Assembly: GCA_966185765.1 (NCBI GenBank)
Contig: CBIFVZ010000032.1
Coordinates: 1 to 38,587 of the forward strand
Length of the DNA: 38,587 nt
DNA from: CBIFVZ01 sp966185765
Lineage (GTDB): Bacteria > Pseudomonadota > Gammaproteobacteria > Enterobacterales > Enterobacteriaceae
Direction: 5' to 3'
Below, piece after piece: positions 1-7,801 of this stretch (its first letter is position 1; each line of letters opens with the position of its first letter). The position numbers and the translations under genes were made by a program. The notes under the pieces are model-generated. The model saw nothing but the letters and a program-made list of their open reading frames with translations. It had not been told where the DNA came from and did no database searches.

Positions 1-533
1 ATCTGGAATACCGAGTCGGCGGAGGTGTAGAAAATCGGCTTGCCGGTTTTCATGTGCGCTTCGCCGAGCTTGTCGAGGATAACCGTGCCGGAGGAGTGGC
101 AGTTGCCGAGATAGCCCGGCAGATTACCGCGCTCAACGAGCTTATCGAGCAGCGCCTGCGGAAAGCTGTTTTCTTCGTTGGTGAAATAGCCCCAGTCAAA
201 CAGTACCGGCACACCGGCAATTTCCCAGTGCCCGGACGGCGTGTCTTTACCGGACGACAGCTCCTGCGCCCAGCCATAAGCCCCAACGATATCTGCCTTA
301 CCGTCCATGCCCGCCGGAATTTTTCCCGTAGAGCCTTCAGCGGCTTTCGCCAGCCCCAGTCGCGTCAGGTTAGGCAGATTAAGCGGCCCCTGGCGGGCGT
401 GATTGGCCTCACCGTTGGCACAGGCCTGTGCGATATGGCCGAGCGTATCAGAGCCTTCATCGCCAAAGCGCGCGGCGTCCGCGCTCGCGCCAATGCCGAA
501 GGAATCCAGCACCATAATAAATACACGTTTCAT
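1..533 (-). CDS. deoB: Phosphopentomutase DeoB (N-terminal 177 codons, cut by window edge)
   Basis: Interconverts deoxyribose/ribose 1-phosphate and 5-phosphate in nucleoside catabolism; cytoplasmic, alkaline-phosphatase superfamily, two metal ions. The protein begins MKRVFIMVLDSFGIGA, which carries the metal-binding DSFGIG motif, and continues with the DTLGH segment and the KDTPSGHWE motif, whose Thr is the phosphorylated residue in the family. The gene starts at an ATG at 531-533 and runs off the left edge, so about 230 C-terminal residues of a normal ~407-aa enzyme are not visible. It lies about 100 bp downstream of deoA on the same strand, as in the E. coli deo operon, and is presumably cotranscribed with it. 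Identity is secure from near-continuous similarity to E. coli DeoB. Confidence 0.96.
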   Translation of the reverse strand, partial: MKRVFIMVLDSFGIGASADAARFGDEGSDTLGHIAQACANGEANHARQGPLNLPNLTRLGLAKAAEGSTGKIPAGMDGKADIVGAYGWAQELSSGKDTPSGHWEIAGVPVLFDWGYFTNEENSFPQALLDKLVERGNLPGYLGNCHSSGTVILDKLGEAHMKTGKPIFYTSADSVFQ

Positions 534-637
534 AATTTCTCCTGCGTTGCTACGCAATCTCGCTCTGAGGCGTTAAAAGAAAGCGATCGGATCAGTATAT
601 CGCAACGCGCCTGTCGAAAGTCAGCCTGTCGCGCGAA

Positions 638-1960
638 TTAACCGGTAATTCTTTTGTAAACCACCGGGGTCGCCAGTGGGGCCACATCGCTCAGTTCAAC
701 GGCGGCTCTCACGGCCTGGGCTGCCTGCTGCCATTGTGCTTCATCACGCGCGTGAATCATGGCCAACGGACGCTGCCCGTCTGCGCGCTCGCCCAGGGTA
801 ATCATCTGCGTTAACCCCACGCTGTAATCAATGGCATCTGTTGCCTGGCGGCGTCCGCCACCAAGACCGACTACTGCCATACCCAGCGCGCGCGTATCCA
901 TCATGCTCACTACGCCGTTGCGTTCGGCATACACCGGTTTGCACAGCGCCGCCGCAGGCAGATAGCGGTCGTAATGTTCCACAAAGTCCGTTGGCCCCTT
1001 TTGCGCGGCCACCATGCGGCCAAACACCTCTGCGGCCCGACCGTTGTCGAGCACGCTCTGAAGCTTCACACGCGCCTCAGCCTCATCGGCGGCAAGCTTG
1101 CCTGAGACCAGCATTTCCACACACAGCGCCATTGTCACTTCCAGCAGGCGCGGGTTACGCTCATCGCCCGTCAGGAAACGCACCGCTTCACGCACTTCCA
1201 CCGCGTTACCGGCGCTCGAAGCCAGTACCTGGTTCATGTCAGTCAGCAATGCCGTGGTACGCACGCCCGCGCCGTTTGCCACACTCGCAATCGCTTCGGC
1301 AAGTTCTACCGAGCGCTCAAAGGTCGGCATAAACGCCCCGCTGCCCACCTTCACATCCATAACTAACGCATCCAGCCCCTCAGCCAGTTTTTTGGCAAGG
1401 ATGGAGGCGGTAATCAGCGGGATAGAATCCACCGTCGCGGTAATATCGCGCGTGGCGTAGAAACGTTTGTCTGCCGGGGCCAGCGAGCTGGTCTGGCCTA
1501 TAATCGCCACACCCACGTTCTTTATGATGTCGCGAAAACGCGCCTCGTCGGGGAAGATGTCAAAGCCCGGTATCGCTTCGAGCTTGTCGAGCGTACCGCC
1601 GGTGTGGCCCAGGCCACGCCCGGAGATCATCGGCACGTAGCCGCCGCAGGCCGCCACCATCGGCCCGAGCATCAGCGATGTCACATCGCCCACGCCGCCG
1701 GTAGAGTGCTTATCCACAACGGGGCCGTTCAGTCCAGCACCACGCCAGTCCAGTACCGCACCGGAATCACGCATCGCAAGCGTGAGTGACACGCGCTCGG
1801 CAACGGACATATCGTGAAAGAAAATCGTCATCGCCAGCGCGGCAATTTGCCCTTCAGAGACGCTGTTATCGCGAATGCCGTTAATAAAAAAACGGATTTC
1901 CTCATCGCTGAGCGACTGCCCGTCGCGCTTTTTACGAATGATTTCTTGAGCCAGAAACAC
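638..1960 (-). CDS. deoA: Thymidine phosphorylase DeoA
   Basis: Phosphorolyses thymidine and deoxyuridine to base plus deoxyribose 1-phosphate, feeding DeoB and DeoC. It has 440 residues, the same length as E. coli DeoA. The phosphate-binding segment KHSTGGVGD (about residues 84-92) and the family signature SGRGLGHTGGTLDKLE (about 113-128) are intact, and the sequence is collinear with E. coli DeoA throughout. The start is a GTG at 1958-1960 preceded by GGGAGGT on the minus strand. The resulting MFLAQEIIRKK N-terminus matches the E. coli protein. It lies 24 bp downstream of deoC and upstream of deoB, so one deoCAB transcript is expected. Confidence 0.97.
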   Translation of the reverse strand: MFLAQEIIRKKRDGQSLSDEEIRFFINGIRDNSVSEGQIAALAMTIFFHDMSVAERVSLTLAMRDSGAVLDWRGAGLNGPVVDKHSTGGVGDVTSLMLGPMVAACGGYVPMISGRGLGHTGGTLDKLEAIPGFDIFPDEARFRDIIKNVGVAIIGQTSSLAPADKRFYATRDITATVDSIPLITASILAKKLAEGLDALVMDVKVGSGAFMPTFERSVELAEAIASVANGAGVRTTALLTDMNQVLASSAGNAVEVREAVRFLTGDERNPRLLEVTMALCVEMLVSGKLAADEAEARVKLQSVLDNGRAAEVFGRMVAAQKGPTDFVEHYDRYLPAAALCKPVYAERNGVVSMMDTRALGMAVVGLGGGRRQATDAIDYSVGLTQMITLGERADGQRPLAMIHARDEAQWQQAAQAVRAAVELSDVAPLATPVVYKRITG

Positions 1961-1984
1961 GTGACCTCCCGGAAACGTCAGAAA

Positions 1985-2764
1985 TTAATAGCCGCTGCTG
2001 CTTTTACCATCGCCGTGGCCCAGTGCCTTAAGCAGGCTTGCGAGCAGGCTTGAGGCACCAAAGCGGTAGTGGCGGGCATCGGCCCAGTCGGCACCAAAAA
2101 TCTCATCTGCCGTTGCCAGATAGGTGGCAGCATCTTCGGCGCTGCGCACGCCACCGGCAGGTTTAAAGCCAACGGTTTTTTCAACGCCCATGTCACGAAT
2201 CACTTCCAGCATGATGCGCGCGCTTTCCGGCGTGGCGTTGACCGGTACTTTACCGGTAGAGGTTTTGATAAAGTCCGCGCCTGCGTTAATGGCGATTTCA
2301 GAGGCCTTGCGAATCAGACGCTCTTCTTTAAGCTCGCCGGTTTCGATAATCACTTTGAGCAGCACGTTCGCGTCTGCACACACCGCTTTACAGGCCTTTA
2401 CCAGCTCAAAGCCCACCTGCTCATTGCCTGCGATAAGTGCACGGTACGGGAACACCACGTCAACTTCATCAGCGCCATAAGCTACCGCAGCGCGCGTCTC
2501 GGCAACCGCGATATCAATATCATCATTGCCGTGCGGGAAGTTGGTGACTGTCGCGATGCGGATATCCGGCGTGCCCTGGGCATTGAGTGTTTTACGCGCA
2601 ATCGGGATAAAGCGCGGATAAATACACACGGCTGCGGTGTTGCCTGCCGGTGTTTTTGCCTGCTGACACAGGGCAATCACTTTCTCGTCGGTGTCATCGT
2701 CGTTCAGCGTGGTCAAATCCATCAGTTTCAGTGCACGCAGGCTGCTGGCAGTTAAATCGGTCAT
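1985..2764 (-). CDS. deoC: Deoxyribose-phosphate aldolase DeoC
   Basis: Cleaves 2-deoxyribose 5-phosphate to glyceraldehyde 3-phosphate and acetaldehyde, the last step of deoxynucleoside catabolism. Class I aldolase TIM barrel. It has 259 aa, exactly the length of E. coli DeoC, with Schiff-base Lys167 (FIKTSTGK), Lys201 (GFKPAGG) and Asp102 (DEVDVV) at the expected positions. An in-frame extension reaches 2842, but the start at 2762-2764 is preferred. It follows a GGAG ribosome site (CTGGAGAACACC) and gives MTDLTASSLR as in E. coli, and the upstream extension runs through the DeoR-type operator. First gene of the deo operon. Confidence 0.97.
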   Translation of the reverse strand: MTDLTASSLRALKLMDLTTLNDDDTDEKVIALCQQAKTPAGNTAAVCIYPRFIPIARKTLNAQGTPDIRIATVTNFPHGNDDIDIAVAETRAAVAYGADEVDVVFPYRALIAGNEQVGFELVKACKAVCADANVLLKVIIETGELKEERLIRKASEIAINAGADFIKTSTGKVPVNATPESARIMLEVIRDMGVEKTVGFKPAGGVRSAEDAATYLATADEIFGADWADARHYRFGASSLLASLLKALGHGDGKSSSGY

Positions 2765-2820
2765 GGTGTTCTCCAGAAAATCAGGTTGAGCCGGGGCATC
2801 GACGTTCGCCCCACCGTAAA

Positions 2821-2836
2821 TGTTAAAATAATAACA
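2821..2836 (-). promoter_or_regulatory. DeoR-type operator upstream of deoC
   Basis: The 16-mer TGTTAAAATAATAACA has the TGTTA-N6-TAACA arms of the E. coli DeoR operator (TGTTAGAATTCTAACA). It sits 57 bp before the deoC start, as the O2 operator does in E. coli, and overlaps a plausible -10 (TGTTAT/TATTAT on the minus strand). About 30 bp further upstream is a TGTGA half-site (minus strand TTCTGTGAACGG) that could be a degenerate CRP site. Binding by DeoR is inferred; no deoR gene is in the window. Confidence 0.75.
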
Positions 2837-2902
2837 TTTCACACAAAGGCGTTTTCGTGGTGCCGTTCACAGAAGTGTAAGACTACGTGGTGCAAGACCG
2901 AC

Positions 2903-2930
2903 AGTATAGGGGATTAAACAGGCAAAACAA
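2903..2930 (-). promoter_or_regulatory. Candidate sigma-70 promoter upstream of deoC
   Basis: On the minus strand TTGTTT (2925-2930) and TATACT (2903-2908) are separated by 16 bp, upstream of the DeoR-type operator. This could be an upstream deo promoter, comparable to the double-promoter arrangement in E. coli. Prediction from sequence only. Confidence 0.4.
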
Positions 2931-2945
2931 CGCTTGAGTAGCGGC

Positions 2946-2983
2946 AATAAAAACGGCGGTCAGACTAACAGCCTGACCGCCGT
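2946..2983 (-). terminator. Rho-independent terminator of the nucleoside transporter gene
   Basis: Eleven-base-pair stem ACGGCGGTCAG (2953-2963) / CTGACCGCCGT (2973-2983). On the minus strand it is followed by TTTTTATT, about 30 bp after the stop codon at 3016. It isolates the transporter from the downstream deo operon. Confidence 0.85.
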
Positions 2984-3015
2984 GGTAAAATGTTATTTTT
3001 ATAACAAACTCGCTG

Positions 3016-4293
3016 TTACAGCGACAGGAAAATCCCGGCAATGGTCGCGCTCATCAGGTTAGACAGCGTACCGGCAGCAACCGCTTTTAAACCCAGCTGC
3101 GCCACATCGTGACGGCGGCTCGGTGCCATACTGCCCAACCCACCAATCAGAATGGCGATGGAAGACAGGTTTGCAAAACCACACAGCGCAAAGGAGATAA
3201 TCGCTTTGGTGTGCGTGGAAAGCACCTGCAGGCCGTTGGCACTCACGGTAGCATCGTCTACCAGATAAGGAGCAAAGTTCAGATAGGCGACGAATTCGTT
3301 GATGATGACCTTCTGGCCGATAAAGGAGCCAGCCACCATCGCTTCATTCCACGGAACACCAATCAGCCAGGCCAGCGGAGAGAATACCCAGCCCAGAATC
3401 AGCTGCAGGGAGAGCTGCGGGTAGTCAAACCAGCCGCCAATACCGGAAAGCATGCCGTTGAGCAGCGCAATCAGCGCCACAAACGCCAGCAGCATCGCCC
3501 CCACGTTCAGCGCCAGCTGCATACCAGAAGCCGCGCCAGAGGCAGCAGCGTCCAGCACGTTAGACGGTTTGTCCGGGTCATTTGCCACAGCTTCAGGCTG
3601 CACGGCGTCATGAGGTTTCTCTGTTTCCGGCATAATGATTTTCGCAAACAAAAGACCGCCTGGTGCCGCCATAAATGACGCCGCAATCAGGTAATCCAGC
3701 GGTACGCCCATCTGCGCGTAACCCGCCAGTACCGAACCGGCAACGGATGCCAGACCACCACACATCACAGCGAACAGTTCAGAGCGCGTCATCGTGGCGA
3801 TATATGGACGCACCACCAGCGGCGCTTCAGTCTGACCCACAAAGATATTCGCGGTCGCAGAGAGCGACTCGGTGCGTGAAGTACCCAGCACTTTACGCAG
3901 CGCACCGCCGAGAATGCGGATAACCAGCTGCATGATGCCGATGTAATACAGCACAGCAATCAGCGAGGAGAAAAACACAATGACCGGCAGCACGCGCAGG
4001 GCAAAAATAAAGCCACCGCCGCCGAAAACCTCAAACATCTTGTCAGACACCAGGCCGCCAAACAGGAAGCTGATGCCCTCATTACCATAGGCAATGACAC
4101 TTGCCACGCCGTCGGTCATAGCCAGCAATACTTTACGCCCCACGGGGACATACAGCACCAGCGCGCCGATACCTACCTGAATGCACCATGCGCCAATAAC
4201 GGTGCGCAAATTAATGGCTTTACGGTTACTGGAGAGAAGAACGGCAAGCAGCACCAGTACAGCCATGCCGACAAGCCCCATAAGGATTTGCAT
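3016..4293 (-). CDS. NupC/NupX-family nucleoside:cation symporter
   Basis: Inner-membrane concentrative nucleoside transporter (CNT family) importing nucleosides with a cation. The 425-aa protein is highly hydrophobic. It shows an N-terminal membrane helix, a central segment with the CNT pattern GQTEAPLVVRPYI and MTRSELFAVMCGG, and the C-terminal FALCGFANLSSIAILIGGLG segment. It resembles E. coli NupX and PsuT (about 416 aa) more than NupC, and has a charged loop around residues 227-245. It sits directly upstream of the deo catabolic operon on the same strand, but with its own terminator. Uptake of deoxynucleosides for DeoCAB is the obvious role, inferred from context. E. coli has yjjI/yjjW at this place. 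A CRP-type site and TATAAT box lie upstream. Confidence 0.88.
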   Translation of the reverse strand: MQILMGLVGMAVLVLLAVLLSSNRKAINLRTVIGAWCIQVGIGALVLYVPVGRKVLLAMTDGVASVIAYGNEGISFLFGGLVSDKMFEVFGGGGFIFALRVLPVIVFFSSLIAVLYYIGIMQLVIRILGGALRKVLGTSRTESLSATANIFVGQTEAPLVVRPYIATMTRSELFAVMCGGLASVAGSVLAGYAQMGVPLDYLIAASFMAAPGGLLFAKIIMPETEKPHDAVQPEAVANDPDKPSNVLDAAASGAASGMQLALNVGAMLLAFVALIALLNGMLSGIGGWFDYPQLSLQLILGWVFSPLAWLIGVPWNEAMVAGSFIGQKVIINEFVAYLNFAPYLVDDATVSANGLQVLSTHTKAIISFALCGFANLSSIAILIGGLGSMAPSRRHDVAQLGLKAVAAGTLSNLMSATIAGIFLSL

Positions 4294-4352
4294 ACGAAGT
4301 CCCTGCGTGTAGTCGTCAAAAAAGAAAAGAAGAAGCCTCGAGAGGCGCAGGG

Positions 4353-4358
4353 ATTATA
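4353..4358 (-). promoter_or_regulatory. -10 box of the nucleoside transporter promoter
   Basis: Perfect TATAAT on the minus strand, 60 bp before the ATG at 4293, with only a poor -35 (GCCATC). The weak -35 fits activator dependence; a CRP-type site is centred about 92.5 bp before the expected transcription start near 4346. Confidence 0.55.
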
Positions 4359-4430
4359 ACGGCAGGAAGGGCCATGATGGCTACCTTGATCACGGAACAG
4401 AGATGATTGTTACAGGTTATTGTTTCTTAG

Positions 4431-4446
4431 AGTGACGAAGATCACA
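4431..4446 (-). promoter_or_regulatory. CRP-type binding site upstream of the nucleoside transporter
   Basis: On the minus strand TGTGA-TCTTCG-TCACT matches the CRP consensus TGTGA-N6-TCACA at nine of ten positions and is flanked by A/T. It lies between the yjjV stop and the transporter start. The distance to the TATAAT box is compatible with class I activation. Catabolite control of nucleoside uptake is well established in enterics; binding here is inferred. Confidence 0.7.
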
Positions 4447-4451
4447 CTTTT

Positions 4452-5234
4452 TTACCCTGATAGTGCAAAAAGTCGGCGGGTATTGTCGATTATCGTATGA
4501 GCAATCGTTTCCGGCGCTTCTTCTCGCAGTTCATACAGCGCATTAAAAACCTGCGCCACGCGCTCGGGTCGATTGGGTTGCCCCTGGTAGCCGTTGAGCG
4601 GCATATCGGGCGCATCCGTTTCCAGCAACAGCGACGACAGCGGCAGGCGTGCCATCACGTCGCGGGTTTTACTGGCACGCTCATAGGTAATCGTACCCCC
4701 TACGCCGATGTAATACCCAAGCGCAACAAAGCGCTGCGCCTGTTGCAGGCTACCGGCAAAACCGTGAACCACGCCAGTGCGCGGCAGTGCTGCACGCTTT
4801 AAGTGCAGCGCCAGCTTATCGTGGGTACGGCGCGAATGCAGAATAACCGGCAGGTCATAGCGCTTCGCCAGCCTTAGCTGGTCGTCCAGCAGCGCCTGCT
4901 GGCGTGTAAATTGTGGGTTTTCGCGGTACAAATCCAGCCCGATTTCTCCTATCGCAACCAGTTTGGTCGGCCGCTGCGCCAGACGCTGCTCAAGTAAGGC
5001 CAGCGCAGCCTCATCGTGCTCTTCAATCACAATGGGATGCAGACCTAACGCGGCATACACGGGCGCAAAACGTGCTGCCAGCGCCAGCACATGGTTAAAA
5101 CGACTGGCTGAAACCGCTGGCACCAGAATCTGTTCAACGCCTGCCTGCGCGGCTAAATCAAGGCTTATGGCTTCATTGTCAGTAAAAGGCGGGAAATCAA
5201 AGTGACAATGGGTATCAATAAAACGCAGGCTCAC
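4452..5234 (-). CDS. yjjV: TatD-family metal-dependent hydrolase YjjV
   Basis: Putative metal-dependent DNase/hydrolase of the TatD amidohydrolase family; physiological substrate not established. It has 260 aa against 259 in E. coli. Metal-site motifs appear in order: DTHCHFD (residues 7-13), GLHP (~64), GEIGLD (~95-100), HSRR (~132), HGFAGS (~157) and ETDAPD (~206). Its start overlaps the yjjU stop by 4 bp (ATGA), indicating translational coupling in a yjjU-yjjV operon, as in E. coli. Confidence 0.93.
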   Translation of the reverse strand: MSLRFIDTHCHFDFPPFTDNEAISLDLAAQAGVEQILVPAVSASRFNHVLALAARFAPVYAALGLHPIVIEEHDEAALALLEQRLAQRPTKLVAIGEIGLDLYRENPQFTRQQALLDDQLRLAKRYDLPVILHSRRTHDKLALHLKRAALPRTGVVHGFAGSLQQAQRFVALGYYIGVGGTITYERASKTRDVMARLPLSSLLLETDAPDMPLNGYQGQPNRPERVAQVFNALYELREEAPETIAHTIIDNTRRLFALSG

Positions 5235-6406
5235 GCACTGTCCTCATTGTTAAACTCGCCGTCGTTGGCTTCATGCAGTGCGGGACTATCGTTGGCAACC
5301 GGCATGGTAGCCGCTATTGCTGCGGGCACATGGGATGCCTGCACCGCCCCCGCATGCACCTGCACACTCGCCGGTTCGCTTACAGAAGGAAGAATAATTG
5401 GCGTTGCCCCCGGCGCGCGGGGCGCCACAATGCGCGACGCCGCAGGCACCCTCACTGGTTCTGTGAAACGATGCAACGGTGACCTGCCTGCCAACAGTTT
5501 GCCGATGGTCGCCAGGAAATAGCGCCCGCAACGCCGCCCGGTACGGTAGTCTGCACGTAACGCTGCCTCACGACTGCCAAGCGCAGCGCTTTTCAGCGGC
5601 GCAGGCGGGAAAATCTCGATAATCCGCAGATCGCCGGGCGGATGTTCAATAAAATGTTGAATCGCGGTGTAGCTTTCTTCGTGGTGATGCACCAGGTTCA
5701 CCAGTGGCTTGAGGCTGCTTTCGCTCAACCAGCGCTCCATATGCCGGAACCACTGCGGCGTATAAAACATTTGCGACGGCACGGTGCGGATAACCACCAG
5801 CGTCTGTGCGCCACGCCTGGCCGCCTCGCGTACCGGCACCGCATCGCTGATGCCACCATCCTGATAGCTAATGCCATCAAGCATCGCACCGCTGCGATAA
5901 AAGCCGGGAATAGCGCTGGAGGCGCGAATAATATCAAGCCAGGTATCGCGCAGCGGTGAGAAGTAATTCGCGCAGTAGTCGTCACTGCGACAGGCGCACA
6001 TATAAAATGCTTTCCCCGCATCAAAGCGGCGTTCGGCGGTATCCATTGCCAGCGGCATGGTTTTTGCCGTTGCGTCCAGCAGCCAGTCGAGGTCAATCAG
6101 ATGGCCACCGCGCACGAAACGCACCGGGTTGAAGAACTCACGGCGTGTGGTGTAATTGGCAATAACGCGCCGGGCGTAACCAGGCTGGTGGCAAACGAAG
6201 GCCGAAAGATTCTGGGCACCGGCGGAAGTACCAAAGTAATCATCAAACGGATCGAATTCATTAATCATGAATTCATCCAACACGCCGGCGGTAAAAATGC
6301 CGCGCTGCCCACCCCCTTCGCACACCAGCGCCATTTTGCCAGGTTCAAAGGGCGTAAGCGCCAGCGGCGCAATATTGCCGAGCGTAACGGGAATTCGCTG
6401 TCCCAC
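5231..6406 (-). CDS. yjjU: Patatin-like phospholipase family protein YjjU
   Basis: Predicted Ser-Asp dyad lipid acyl hydrolase. The oxyanion loop CEGGGQRGIF is at residues 29-38, the nucleophile elbow GTSAG has Ser61, and the DGG motif has Asp183. It has 391 aa, about 34 longer than E. coli YjjU (357). The extra length is a low-complexity Ala/Pro/Val-rich stretch before a conserved end (FNNEDSA against FNNEDLA in E. coli). The start is a GTG at 6404-6406 giving MGQRIPVTLGNIAPL, identical in frame to E. coli, with a purine-rich AGGAAGGCAGGG before it. Cotranscribed with yjjV. Confidence 0.9.
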   Translation of the reverse strand: MGQRIPVTLGNIAPLALTPFEPGKMALVCEGGGQRGIFTAGVLDEFMINEFDPFDDYFGTSAGAQNLSAFVCHQPGYARRVIANYTTRREFFNPVRFVRGGHLIDLDWLLDATAKTMPLAMDTAERRFDAGKAFYMCACRSDDYCANYFSPLRDTWLDIIRASSAIPGFYRSGAMLDGISYQDGGISDAVPVREAARRGAQTLVVIRTVPSQMFYTPQWFRHMERWLSESSLKPLVNLVHHHEESYTAIQHFIEHPPGDLRIIEIFPPAPLKSAALGSREAALRADYRTGRRCGRYFLATIGKLLAGRSPLHRFTEPVRVPAASRIVAPRAPGATPIILPSVSEPASVQVHAGAVQASHVPAAIAATMPVANDSPALHEANDGEFNNEDSA

Positions 6407-6478
6407 CCCTGCCTTCCTGTAATGATGTCGCCAGCCCTAAGCAGACGATGCGTATAATAATACATGTTCAAAAACCGC

Positions 6479-6505
6479 AAAGGCCAGCACGAAAGGCTGG
6501 CCTTT
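6479..6505 (-). terminator. Terminator downstream of ytjA
   Basis: Ten-base-pair stem AAAGGCCAGC (6479-6488) / GCTGGCCTTT (6496-6505) with a 7-nt loop. On the minus strand it is followed by GCGGTTTTTG, between ytjA and yjjU. Confidence 0.7.
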
Positions 6506-6528
6506 TAACTCCAACTTGACGACTGGCG

Positions 6529-6690
6529 TCAGGGACGTCTGCGGCCCATAAACAAGCTAACCAGAAACAAGATAACACCAACCACAAACACAATTTTAGC
6601 AGCGCTTGCCGCCGTACCCGCAAGACCACCAAAACCCAGCGCTGCAGCGATTATCGCGATAACCAGAAAAATAATGCCCCATCGAAACAT
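6529..6690 (-). CDS. ytjA: Small membrane protein YtjA (DUF1328)
   Basis: A 53-aa protein found by translating the minus strand by hand. It begins MFRWGIIFLVIAIIAAALGF, continues with a Gly/Ala-rich turn and a second hydrophobic helix, and ends FMGRRRP. This matches E. coli YtjA (53 aa) almost residue for residue. Two membrane helices are predicted, with a basic C-terminus on the cytoplasmic side. The ATG at 6688-6690 is preceded by GGAGAG. Molecular function is not known. It lies downstream of osmY as in E. coli. Confidence 0.93.
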   Translation of the reverse strand: MFRWGIIFLVIAIIAAALGFGGLAGTAASAAKIVFVVGVILFLVSLFMGRRRP

Positions 6691-6789
6691 AAGACTCTCC
6701 TTTATTTATGTTTAAAAGCGAACCCACTGTTGCTCACTGGCGTAACACGCCTTGCCATGACATCGTTATGTTTCCGTGTTGCCTGCACG

Positions 6790-6809
6790 CGCCTGGCCAT
6801 CCCCAGGCG
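6790..6809 (-). terminator. Hairpin after osmY, possible terminator
   Basis: Stem CGCCTGG (6790-6796) / CCAGGCG (6803-6809) with a 6-nt loop, 15 bp beyond the osmY stop. There is no U-run, so it may terminate weakly, stabilise the mRNA 3' end or need Rho. Confidence 0.4.
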
Positions 6810-6823
6810 GCACATTGCAGACG

Positions 6824-7429
6824 TTACTTTTTAATTTGCAGATCGTTTTTCACGCTTTTCACACCGTCTACCGCTTTGGCAACACTTTCAGCCCTGTCGG
6901 ACTGTGCCTGCGATTCCACGGTACCGGACAGCTGTACCACTCCATCGGTGGTGGTCACTTTCACATTACGTGAAGGCACCATATCGTCTGCCAGAAGCTT
7001 TGCCTTAATTTCACTGGTCGTTGCCGTATCACCGGCATAGCCGCTCACCGACTGTGTTGCACCATCTTTCACGTGCAGTTTGTCGCTAACAGAGCTGACG
7101 CCTTCAACCGCTTTCGCCGTCGCGACAGCTTTTTCCGCCTCAGCCTGGCTTGCGACAAACCCGCTTAACGTCACGACTTTGTTTTCAGTCTTGACCGAAA
7201 TATCGGTGCTTTTCACGCCTTTATCATCGAGCAGCGCAGCTTTAACCTTAGCCGTTATTGCGCTGTCGTCCATGAAGTTACCGACTTTGTTCATAGAGCT
7301 ATCGATTTTCTGACCTGCGGACTCGCCAGCGCTCTGTGTCGTTTCACTCTGCGCAAACGCAGCACCGCTTGCCAACACAGAACCCAGAACCATAGTCAGC
7401 AGCGTTTTCGAAAACTTACGTGTATTCAT
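6824..7429 (-). CDS. osmY: Periplasmic osmotic-stress protein OsmY (two BON domains)
   Basis: Periplasmic protein strongly induced by hyperosmotic stress and stationary phase; a periplasmic chaperone-like role is proposed in E. coli. It has 201 aa, as in E. coli. A Sec signal peptide is visible (MNTRKFSKTLLTMVLGSVLASGAAFA, cleavage after residue 26). Two BON domains follow, about residues 50-122 and 130-200, each with the VTLSG or VQLSG core followed by a SQA(E/Q)(A/S) segment. The ATG at 7427-7429 has AGGA 8-9 nt upstream. The long upstream region suggests a long 5' leader, and a sigma-S-like -10 is proposed at 7647-7656. Confidence 0.95.
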   Translation of the reverse strand: MNTRKFSKTLLTMVLGSVLASGAAFAQSETTQSAGESAGQKIDSSMNKVGNFMDDSAITAKVKAALLDDKGVKSTDISVKTENKVVTLSGFVASQAEAEKAVATAKAVEGVSSVSDKLHVKDGATQSVSGYAGDTATTSEIKAKLLADDMVPSRNVKVTTTDGVVQLSGTVESQAQSDRAESVAKAVDGVKSVKNDLQIKK

Positions 7430-7646
7430 CGATGTATTCCTGTTGTTTTGCCCGAATATTGAGCCAGTACCGCCAATGCCGACGGCCAGACAAACAGCTG
7501 GGCTTAACTGCCCGGCTCATCCTCTTTTTTACGTCGGTGACGTAAGAAACCGTAATTAACCACGCGTAAGATCTCGTAGCTGGACATATCACCTGAAAAC
7601 GTTGTCAGGAGAACTTTTTTATCCATTACGTAACGCGGTGAATGAG

Positions 7647-7656
7647 ATAAATATAG
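7647..7656 (-). promoter_or_regulatory. Candidate sigma-S-type -10 element of osmY
   Basis: CTATATTTAT on the minus strand resembles the extended sigma-S -10 (CTATACT followed by A/T). It would give a 5' leader of about 210 nt. E. coli osmY is a well-known RpoS gene with a long leader. Placement here is inferred from motif and distance. Confidence 0.5.
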
Positions 7657-7767
7657 TTCGTGATCGCAAAAACGCATGGGAATAACGTAGAAAAGACCAT
7701 AAAGCCGCGCTCAGGAGGGGAATTTCAGAAACATCTGCAACAGGTTAATATAAAACACTATTTTAGC

Positions 7768-7789
7768 GGCGCACGCGAACGCATGCGCC
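7768..7789 (-). terminator. Hairpin downstream of prfC, possible terminator
   Basis: A near-perfect 22-nt palindrome, GGCGCATGCG-TT-CGCGTGCGCC on the minus strand, with one G-T pair, 12 bp after the prfC stop. Only a weak U/A-rich tail (GCTAAAATAG) follows, so termination efficiency is uncertain. Confidence 0.45.
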
Positions 7790-7801
7790 GTGGGGGCAAA
7801 A

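Larger units (their letters stand above)
7430..7801. other. osmY-prfC intergenic region (osmY promoter and leader)
   Basis: There is no gene here. It holds the presumed osmY leader and promoter and the prfC 3' hairpin. The leader contains a stem-loop, TTACGTC-ACC-GACGTAA on the minus strand (about 7530-7546), upstream of the osmY ribosome site. Confidence 0.6.
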
